From positions 1-14,783 of the forward strand of contig CATJZH010000082.1 of the NCBI GenBank assembly GCA_949746285.1: a stretch of 14,783 nucleotides of DNA. Reading direction: 5' to 3'. How positions within the stretch are numbered: position 1 is the stretch's first letter; each line of letters begins with the position of its first letter. The position numbers and the translations under genes were made by a program. This DNA is from an uncultured Clostridia bacterium (GTDB lineage: Bacteria; Bacillota; Clostridia; TANB77; CAG-508). Below are positions 1 to 5,081 of the stretch, in pieces. The notes beneath the pieces were generated by a model. That model was given only the letters and a program-made list of their open reading frames with translations. It had not been told where the DNA came from and searched no databases.

Positions 1-1
1 A

Positions 2-562
2 CCAATAGAAACAGCTTGGGTTCCTATTAATGGTAAAAATTACGAATATATTTATTGCTTGTGGGTTGCTGGTAGTTTTAAAGGTAATGGTATTGCAAAA
101 GAATTATTAGAATATGCAATACAAGATTCAAAAGAAAAAAGTATGAGTGGAATTTGTACTTTAGTTTCCAAAAAGAAAAAACCATTTTTAGGAGAAAAAA
201 AGTTTTTTGAGCACTATGGTTTTAAAGTTATAGATGAAATAGGAGAATATGAATTATTAGCTTTACAATTTGATAAAAATGATACGCCTAAATTTAATGA
301 AAATGCTAGAAAAATGGAAATAGATTCAAAAGATTTTACAATATATTACACACCAGAATGTCCTTATACAATAAATTGCATAAATGAAATTAAAGAATAT
401 TCTAAAGAAAATAATATACCTTTAAATATTATTAAAATAGACACACTTGAAAAGGCAAAAAAAGTTCCTTGCATATTTAATAATTGGGCAAATTTTAAAG
501 ATGGAAAATTTGTGTCAAATACTTTATTAAATAGAAATTCATTTATAAATATAAAAGCTTAA
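2..562 (+). CDS. GNAT N-acetyltransferase with YoaP-like C-terminal domain (5' truncated)
   Basis: The reading frame is open from base 2, so the start lies upstream of the window. The visible 186 residues have two parts. The first holds the GNAT acetyl-CoA binding stretch, V-A-G-S-F-K-G-N-G-I-A-K-E-L-L, which matches the R/Q-x-x-G-x-G/A loop and following helix, and then a FFEHYGFKVIDE stretch typical of the GNAT end. The second, from about FTIYYTPECPYT onward, resembles the thioredoxin-like YoaP C-terminal domain of Bacillus YoaP-type acetyltransferases (FTIYY..CP, a NIIKIDT-like strand, a VPCIFNNW-like stretch, then a GKF strand). Family knowledge says GNATs move an acetyl group from acetyl-CoA to an amine; the substrate here is unknown. 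A TTG at 59 is in frame but is not the start, because the GNAT fold needs the residues before it. It is a separate transcription unit from rsmE, with a hairpin terminator over its stop codon. Confidence 0.8.
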   Translation, partial: PIETAWVPINGKNYEYIYCLWVAGSFKGNGIAKELLEYAIQDSKEKSMSGICTLVSKKKKPFLGEKKFFEHYGFKVIDEIGEYELLALQFDKNDTPKFNENARKMEIDSKDFTIYYTPECPYTINCINEIKEYSKENNIPLNIIKIDTLEKAKKVPCIFNNWANFKDGKFVSNTLLNRNSFINIKA

Positions 563-586
563 AGTAATAATACTTTGAGCTTTTTT
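553..586 (+). terminator. Rho-independent terminator after the GNAT gene
   Basis: The arms AAAAGCTTAAAGTA (553-566) and TACTTTGAGCTTTT (571-584) pair around an ATAA loop with a single G-T wobble, and a run of six T follows the GAGC. The left arm overlaps the stop codon (560-562) of the acetyltransferase gene. Confidence 0.85.
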
Positions 587-597
587 GAATTATAATC

Positions 598-626
598 TTT
601 ATTTCTTAATTAATTTGTGATATAAT
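598..626 (+). promoter_or_regulatory. Extended -10 promoter for the rsmE operon
   Basis: A perfect TATAAT at 621-626 is preceded by TG and one base (618-620), giving an extended -10. The -35 position at 17-base spacing (598-603, TTTATT) is a poor match, which extended -10 promoters tolerate. It lies just after the upstream terminator and about 30 bases before the rsmE start. Confidence 0.65.
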
Positions 627-656
627 TTATAAATCTATTAAGAGGAGAAATATAAT

Positions 657-1430
657 TTGGGAAAATTTTTTGTAAAAACTAATCAAATAGATAATAATGC
701 AATAAATATAACTGGTGATGATGTTAATCATATAAAAAATGTTTTAAGACTAAATGTAGGAGACAGAATAGATATATGCAATTCAGATAATAGTCAAAAT
801 TATATTTGCGAAATAAAAAATATTTTATCTAAAGAAATAGAATGTATTATAATAGAAAGTTTAGAAACAAGTGTAGAAGGAAATGTAGAATTACATATTT
901 TTCAAGGACTGCCAAAGTCAGACAAAATGGAATTAGTAATACAAAAAGGTACAGAATTAGGAGTTTCTGAATTTATACCAGTTAATTTTAAAAGAAGCAT
1001 TGTTAAACTATCAGGAAAAGATGAAATAAAAAAAATAGATAGATGGAATAAAATATCAGAAATAGCAGCAAAGCAGTGTGGAAGAGACATAATACCAAAA
1101 GTAAGACATATAGAAAATGTAAAAGATATTTGCAGTCAAATAAGTGATTATGATATAGTATTAGTAGCATATGAATTAGAAAAAGAAAATTATATAAAAA
1201 CAGAAATACAAAAAATAAAAGGCATAAAAGACAAGTATAAAATAGCAATAGTAATTGGTCCAGAGGGAGGAATTGAATCAGAAGAAATAAATACATTAAA
1301 AGAATCTGGAGCTAAAATAATAAGTTTAGGAAAAAGAATATTAAGGACAGAAACAGTAGCAATGCAAGTTTCTTCTATAATTATGTATGAATTAGAAGAG
1401 AGTGGAGGAAATTATATTGGAAAAAGCTAA
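657..1430 (+). CDS. rsmE: 16S rRNA m3U1498 methyltransferase RsmE
   Basis: A 257-residue SPOUT-class methyltransferase that uses S-adenosylmethionine to methylate N3 of U1498 of 16S rRNA in the 30S subunit. Family signatures visible are an N-terminal PUA-like part ending near NYICEIKNI, then GLPKSDKMELVIQKGTELGV (about 84-103), EIAAKQCGRDIIP (about 134-146), IGPEGGI at 200-206 and LGKRILRTETVAMQ near 222-235; the last two form the knotted cofactor site. Length is normal for the family. The start is TTG at 657, with GAGGAG at 642-647 at good spacing; no ATG fits. It is the first gene of an operon running to the gmk-like gene. Its 3' end overlaps the next gene. Confidence 0.95.
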   Translation: MGKFFVKTNQIDNNAINITGDDVNHIKNVLRLNVGDRIDICNSDNSQNYICEIKNILSKEIECIIIESLETSVEGNVELHIFQGLPKSDKMELVIQKGTELGVSEFIPVNFKRSIVKLSGKDEIKKIDRWNKISEIAAKQCGRDIIPKVRHIENVKDICSQISDYDIVLVAYELEKENYIKTEIQKIKGIKDKYKIAIVIGPEGGIESEEINTLKESGAKIISLGKRILRTETVAMQVSSIIMYELEESGGNYIGKS

Positions 1431-2025
1431 ACTAATGCAATTAGAAATTGAAGAAAAGCGAAGATTGCCGCAAACAGTAAAAGACAATATAAGTATAGAT
1501 ATTTTCCAAAATATACTAGCAGCAATAATTATAGTAGCATATTTATGTGCAATAAACATTATCTATTATAAATTTGAAAGTAGTATGTTTGAAGAATATA
1601 TGAAATATTTTGCACTAGGAATAATTTTATTTACTATTATTGTTTTTGAAATTTCATATAGAAAAAATAGTTTAAAATTTTGTTTTATAGGAATAGAATT
1701 ATTAGTATGTGGAGTACTTTCATTATATATTCCATATATATATTTACATACAACTACAGCATTAAGATGTGGAATTATGGTGCTTCCAGCAGGTCTAGTT
1801 ATTTATTATGGAATTAAATCTTTAATTATATATAAAGAAAAACAATTTAAATATCAAAATAATTTAAGTGATGTAAAAGAAATAGTAAAAGAAACAGAAA
1901 AATCTAGTTATTTAGATGAAGATAGCAAAAAAACATATAGGGAAAAAAGAAAACAAGAAGAAAAAATCAGAGAAGAGCTAAGATACGAACAGAAGAAAAG
2001 AAAACAATTAGCTACAAAAAAATAA
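1417..2025 (+). CDS. Four-helix membrane protein with charged C-terminal tail, unknown function
   Basis: I do not recognise this 202-residue protein. I chose TTG at 1417 because GGAGGA (1404-1409) lies eight bases upstream; the frame is also open from a GTG at 1402, but that GTG is adjacent to this ribosome binding site. This start overlaps the rsmE stop by 14 bases, suggesting translational coupling. The layout is a short charged N-terminus (about 1-28), four hydrophobic segments (about 32-51, 63-80, 88-110, 114-138), and a cytosolic-type tail of about 60 residues rich in Lys, Glu and Arg that looks helical or coiled (EDSKKTYREKRKQEEKIREELRYEQKKRKQ). No catalytic motif is visible. Its place between rsmE and the yicC gene makes it an operon member, but gives no firm role. 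Confidence 0.75.
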   Translation: MEKAKLMQLEIEEKRRLPQTVKDNISIDIFQNILAAIIIVAYLCAINIIYYKFESSMFEEYMKYFALGIILFTIIVFEISYRKNSLKFCFIGIELLVCGVLSLYIPYIYLHTTTALRCGIMVLPAGLVIYYGIKSLIIYKEKQFKYQNNLSDVKEIVKETEKSSYLDEDSKKTYREKRKQEEKIREELRYEQKKRKQLATKK

Positions 2026-2048
2026 AAGTAGAAAAGAGGTTTTATAAA

Positions 2049-2924
2049 TTGATTAAAAGTATGACAGGTTTTGGCCGTGGAAAATATGAAAATGAAGGAA
2101 GAATATATACAGTTGAAATAAAATCAGTAAATCACAAATATGCAGATATAAGTATTAGAATGCCAAGATTTTTAAACAGTGTAGAAGATAAAATTAGAAA
2201 AAGGATATGTGAGTATATTTCAAGAGGAAAAATAGATGTATTTATTAGTTTTGAAAATTATAGTAATACAGGTGTATCGATAAAAATTAATAAAGAATTA
2301 GCAAAAGAATATATAAATCAGTTAAAAGAATTAGCTGATGAAACAGATGTAAAATTTGATTTAAATGTTATAGATATATCAAAATTACCAGAAATATTAA
2401 AACTAGAAAATGAAGATAATGAAGAGTTAACAACTAATGAATTAATGTTTGCAGTGGATAATGCTTTAGAAAATTTTGTAGCTATGAGAGAAAAAGAAGG
2501 TCAAAGATTAGTTCAAGATATTGAAAAAAGAATATATTTAATTAAAGATAAAGTAAATGAAATTACAGAATTTTCGAGTACACTTGTGGAAGATTATATT
2601 GCAAAATTAGAAACAAGAGTAAATGAACTTTTAAAACCAGGAATAGTTGATGAAACAAGATTATCACAAGAAATAGTAATTTTTTCAGATAAATCTTCAA
2701 TAGAAGAAGAACTTACTAGACTTAAAAGTCATATATCGCAGTTTTTAGAACTTATGAAACAATCATCACCAGTTGGTAAGAAAATAGATTTTTTAATTCA
2801 AGAAATAAATAGAGAAGTAAATACGATAGGTTCTAAAGCGAATTGTTTAGAAATAACAAATAGAGTTATTGAAATAAAAACAGAAGTTGAAAACATAAGA
2901 GAGCAAATTCAAAACATAGAGTAA
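2049..2924 (+). CDS. yicC: YicC/YloC family endoribonuclease
   Basis: A 291-residue member of the YicC/YloC family, whose Escherichia coli and B. subtilis members have been reported as endoribonucleases. The N-terminus MIKSMTGFGRG and the C-terminal DUF1732 segment (PVGKKIDFLIQEINREVNTIGSKANCLEI, about 239-267) are the family hallmarks. Between them lies a long helical, acidic middle. Length is typical of the family. The start is TTG at 2049, preceded by AAAGAGGT at 2033-2040; the next candidate, ATG at 2061, would cut into the conserved MIKSMTGFGR motif. In B. subtilis the orthologue yloC is likewise followed by the remA gene (ylzA), so the order here is ancestral. Confidence 0.92.
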   Translation: MIKSMTGFGRGKYENEGRIYTVEIKSVNHKYADISIRMPRFLNSVEDKIRKRICEYISRGKIDVFISFENYSNTGVSIKINKELAKEYINQLKELADETDVKFDLNVIDISKLPEILKLENEDNEELTTNELMFAVDNALENFVAMREKEGQRLVQDIEKRIYLIKDKVNEITEFSSTLVEDYIAKLETRVNELLKPGIVDETRLSQEIVIFSDKSSIEEELTRLKSHISQFLELMKQSSPVGKKIDFLIQEINREVNTIGSKANCLEITNRVIEIKTEVENIREQIQNIE

Positions 2925-2952
2925 TTTTATAGATTTTTATAAAATCTAAATA
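2925..2952. repeat. Intergenic motif copy 1 with hairpin, before remA
   Basis: TTTTATAGAT (2925-2934), six bases, then AAAATCTAAATA (2941-2952). The same two blocks with the same six-base gap recur at 11781-11808. In this copy TAGATTTT (2930-2937) and AAAATCTA (2941-2948) form a perfect 8-bp stem with a three-base loop. No T run follows, so it is not a standard terminator. The motif runs straight into TATAAGGA ahead of remA. Confidence 0.5.
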
Positions 2953-2972
2953 TAAGGAAAAGAGGTAAGAAA

Positions 2973-3227
2973 ATGCAACTTATAAATATAGGGTTTGGTA
3001 ATATAGTTTCAGCAGAAAGAATAGTATCAATTGTGAGTCCAGATTCAGCTCCAATAAAAAGAATTGTTCAAGAAGCAAAAGATTCTAAAACCGCAGTTGA
3101 TGCAACATATGGAAGAAGAACTAGATCAGTTATAATAATGGATTCAGGTCATATAATATTATCAGCAGTACAGCCAGAAACTATTGCAGGAAGAGTAGAT
3201 ACTGGAATTGATAATGTTGAAGAATAA
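2973..3227 (+). CDS. remA: RemA family DNA-binding regulator (DUF370)
   Basis: An 84-residue protein matching the RemA/DUF370 family along its whole length: MQLINIGFGNIVSAERIVSI, then SAPIKRIVQEAKDSKTAVDATYGRRTRSVIIMDSGHIILSAVQPETIAGR. In B. subtilis RemA is a DNA-binding activator of matrix and osmoprotection operons and assembles into a ring with an outward DNA-binding face; the basic KR and GRRTR stretches fit that. It begins at ATG 2973 with AGAGGT at 2961-2966. The short acidic C-terminus (TGIDNVEE) is not part of the conserved core. Its targets in this organism are unknown; sporulating and non-sporulating Firmicutes both keep the gene. Confidence 0.95.
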   Translation: MQLINIGFGNIVSAERIVSIVSPDSAPIKRIVQEAKDSKTAVDATYGRRTRSVIIMDSGHIILSAVQPETIAGRVDTGIDNVEE

Positions 3228-3253
3228 AATTTAAATTTTGGGAGGATATAAAA

Positions 3254-3463
3254 ATGATAGTAAAACCAACAGTAGCAGAATTATTAGATAAGGTAAATGA
3301 TAATAGGTATTCATTAGTAATAATGACAGCCAAAAGAGCAAGACAAATTGCTGATGGAGATCCTATAAGAACAAAACAAAAGGATAGATCAGTAGTAACT
3401 TTAGCTGCTGATGAAATAGCTGAAGGAACAGTTAGAAAAGTGAAAGATGAAACTGAAGAATAA
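3254..3463 (+). CDS. rpoZ: RNA polymerase omega subunit
   Basis: A 69-residue omega subunit, which helps assemble and stabilise beta-prime in RNA polymerase. The core MIVKPTVAELLDKVNDNRYSLVIMTAKRARQIADGD followed by an LAADEIAEGTVRKV helix is typical; the protein is compact, as in clostridia. A GGGAGGAT ribosome binding site (3240-3247) precedes ATG 3254. It sits 26 bases after remA and 33 bases before the guanylate kinase gene, whereas in B. subtilis gmk comes before rpoZ, so the two are swapped here. Confidence 0.93.
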   Translation: MIVKPTVAELLDKVNDNRYSLVIMTAKRARQIADGDPIRTKQKDRSVVTLAADEIAEGTVRKVKDETEE

Positions 3464-3496
3464 AATATTTTGTAAATAAGAAGAGGTATTTGAAAT

Positions 3497-4057
3497 ATGT
3501 TAGTTATATTATCTGGAGTAGCAGGAGCAGGAAAAGACACAATAAAAAAAGAAATAGTAAAAAGAATGGAAAATGTAAAATCAATTCCGTCACTTACAAC
3601 TAGAGCACCAAGAGAAGGAGATATTCCTGGACAAACATATATATTTTTATCTAAAGAAGAATTTGAAGTTAAAATAAAGAATGATGAAATATATGAGTAT
3701 GACATCCATCATAATCATTATTATGGAACTTCGAAAAAAATACTAAACGAAGAATCTAAAAATGGTACAATAATAAAAGATATTGATGTAAATGGTACAG
3801 AAATACTAAAAAGTACTCTGAAAGATATTAAAATAGTAACTATATTTTTAAGAGTGCCAAAAGAAGAATTGAGAAGAAGACTAGAAAATAGAATAGACAA
3901 ACCGTCAGAGGGAGAAATAATTCTTCGTTTAAATAGATTTGATTATGAAGAATCTAGAATTGGATTATATGATTATGTTTTAAAAAATGAAGATTTGGAG
4001 AAAACAGTAAGTATAATTGAAGAAATTATAAGACAAGAAGAGAAAAGTGGAAAATAA
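3497..4057 (+). CDS. gmk: Guanylate kinase family protein (somewhat divergent)
   Basis: A 186-residue P-loop kinase of the guanylate kinase fold, expected to phosphorylate GMP to GDP with ATP. Visible motifs are the P-loop S-G-V-A-G-A-G-K-D-T (6-15), the GMP-binding SLTTRAPREGDIPGQTY stretch (about 32-48), EYDIHHNHYYGTS (about 68-80) with the conserved Glu and YGT, and DIDVNG (about 95-100). A lid region with RRRLENR follows, and YDYVLKNED matches the family's YDYVVVND near the end. The P-loop is V-A where Gmk normally has P-S, and D where it has G or S before T, so some caution is due. Position after remA and rpoZ supports gmk. It is the last gene before the hairpin at 4067-4102. Confidence 0.8.
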   Translation: MLVILSGVAGAGKDTIKKEIVKRMENVKSIPSLTTRAPREGDIPGQTYIFLSKEEFEVKIKNDEIYEYDIHHNHYYGTSKKILNEESKNGTIIKDIDVNGTEILKSTLKDIKIVTIFLRVPKEELRRRLENRIDKPSEGEIILRLNRFDYEESRIGLYDYVLKNEDLEKTVSIIEEIIRQEEKSGK

Positions 4058-4066
4058 TTAATATGA

Positions 4067-4102
4067 AAAAGCTCTCAGTCATTAGCATGACTGGGAGCTT
4101 TT
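4067..4102. terminator. Bidirectional terminator between gmk and the reverse-strand gene
   Basis: A 16-bp stem, AAAAGCTCTCAGTCAT (4067-4082) with ATGACTGGGAGCTTTT (4087-4102), has one G-T wobble and a TAGC tetraloop. It ends in T residues on the + strand and in a run of five T on the - strand, so it can stop both the rsmE-gmk operon and the convergent gene at 4139-4867. Confidence 0.85.
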
Positions 4103-4138
4103 AGGGTACTGAATTCCAGCTTTTAAAATTTTAAGAAT

Positions 4139-4867
4139 TTAAGATGTGAAAAGGCTGATAACATTTAGCCTTATATTAAAATCTTCAAGTGGTCGTTTAC
4201 GAAGATTTTCATAAACATCCACATTTAACTCCTCTTTCAGGGAGCTACCTAAGAGTGTCATGGCGTTTTGTGGTAATACGAACGTACCAGCAATGCTGAA
4301 AGTTGAATCTTCTGAAAAGAAGTACTTCCAGTTTTTGCATACCAGATTTTCTTCTGATGGTACATTTTGGTATGCAAAACCGTTTAGACCACATAGCAGC
4401 TTTATTGCAGTTATATATCCCAGAGCAAACTGGAGTACTGCTGTATCAGCCTGATGAAATAACTGCTGGAAGAATGTCGAACCGCCTTTATTGAAGCGAT
4501 TAGCATAATCCAGAAATTGGATGTAGACTTCATCCTCTGAGTGAAAGGTATTTTCAAACAGGGTTGATGCCAAGCTGTCTTCTTTGGATACTGATATCAT
4601 AAGCGAAATAAATCGCTTTATAGCGTGATCCAATTCTAGGCTGTTTAAATCTGCCCGAATAGCATCGGGAGCAGAGTCTATTGCTGCTTTGTAAAAACCG
4701 AATGCATATGCCAAGGTATTTGTAGCTGCTAAGCTTGCTTGGTAATATGCTTTTTTATCGTCTTTTGAGGTTGTCAAAAAAGATTCTTTCGCATTTAAGA
4801 CGTTAGAATTTAATTGACATATAGTTTCGTTAAAAGCGCCCTCCTGGCATGAAGTGATGATGAACAT
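4139..4867 (-). CDS. Unrecognised accessory protein, atypical composition, reverse strand
   Basis: I do not recognise this 242-residue protein. The start is fixed at 4867 by an AGGAGGAG ribosome binding site directly upstream (complement of 4872-4880); the frame is open further up to 4918, but without such a site. The protein begins MFIITSCQEGAFNETICQLN and looks mostly alpha-helical. One longer hydrophobic segment (about 143-166, TAVLQFALGYITAIKLLCGL) could be a buried or membrane helix. A degenerate Glu/Asp-rich region (about 95-115) and an LPQNAMTLLGSSL stretch near 198 are visible, but no catalytic motif. GC is about 42% in the lines I counted, against about 27% in neighbouring genes. It has its own promoter, leader and terminator and opposes every other gene in the window. 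This suggests a horizontally acquired cargo gene; its function cannot be read from the sequence. Confidence 0.8.
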   Translation of the reverse strand: MFIITSCQEGAFNETICQLNSNVLNAKESFLTTSKDDKKAYYQASLAATNTLAYAFGFYKAAIDSAPDAIRADLNSLELDHAIKRFISLMISVSKEDSLASTLFENTFHSEDEVYIQFLDYANRFNKGGSTFFQQLFHQADTAVLQFALGYITAIKLLCGLNGFAYQNVPSEENLVCKNWKYFFSEDSTFSIAGTFVLPQNAMTLLGSSLKEELNVDVYENLRKRPLEDFNIRLNVISLFTS

Positions 4868-4911
4868 AAAATCTCCTCCTCTTGTTCTTAAAATATTACT
4901 ACTAAAGGATA

Positions 4912-4927
4912 ACCTCAAATTTGAAGT
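4912..4927. promoter_or_regulatory. Palindrome in the leader of the reverse-strand gene
   Basis: ACCTCAAATTTGAAGT has a perfect 10-bp core, TCAAATTTGA, and is symmetric over 16 bases apart from one pair that can wobble in RNA. It lies about 30 bases downstream of the predicted transcription start of the - strand gene, a position where a repressor could block transcription. Confidence 0.35.
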
Positions 4928-4960
4928 GTTTCCTTACGATATAAAATCACCCTATTAAAT

Positions 4961-4989
4961 ATTATAGCATACTGAATAGAAAATTTCAA
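4961..4989 (-). promoter_or_regulatory. Near-consensus sigma-A promoter of the reverse-strand gene
   Basis: On the - strand TTGAAA (complement of 4984-4989) and TATAAT (complement of 4961-4966) are separated by exactly 17 bases, with TGC just before the -10 giving an extended -10. Start of transcription would be near 4954, leaving a leader of roughly 87 bases before the ATG at 4867. Confidence 0.85.
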
Positions 4990-5028
4990 ACGAAAAAATA
5001 ACACAAAATAATACAAAAAATGAATTTA

Positions 5029-5057
5029 TTTACTAAAAAAGAAATTTATGCTAAAAT
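5029..5057 (+). promoter_or_regulatory. Promoter of priA-def-fmt
   Basis: TTTACT (5029-5034), 17 bases, then TAAAAT (5052-5057), preceded by TGC as an extended -10. It is back to back with the promoter of the reverse-strand gene. AAGGAGAG follows at 5071-5078, just ahead of the priA ATG. Confidence 0.7.
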
Positions 5058-5081
5058 ATTTAAAGTATAAAAGGAGAGAAA

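Noticed and set aside
3181..3705. A 174-codon open frame on the - strand across rpoZ and gmk.
   Set aside because: It is the mirror of two clearly conserved genes and its Ser/Phe/Ile-rich composition is that of a reverse-strand artefact.
4260..4494. Two open frames on the + strand inside the reverse-strand gene.
   Set aside because: They lack ribosome binding sites and overlap a longer frame that has a promoter, a Shine-Dalgarno sequence and a terminator.
4107..4977. TACTGAAT occurs at 4107-4114 and 4970-4977, flanking the reverse-strand gene like a target-site duplication.
   Set aside because: Only 8 bases of AT-rich sequence; a chance match between two flanks of this size is quite likely. 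The right copy lies inside the promoter spacer of the gene, and there are no inverted ends or transposase.
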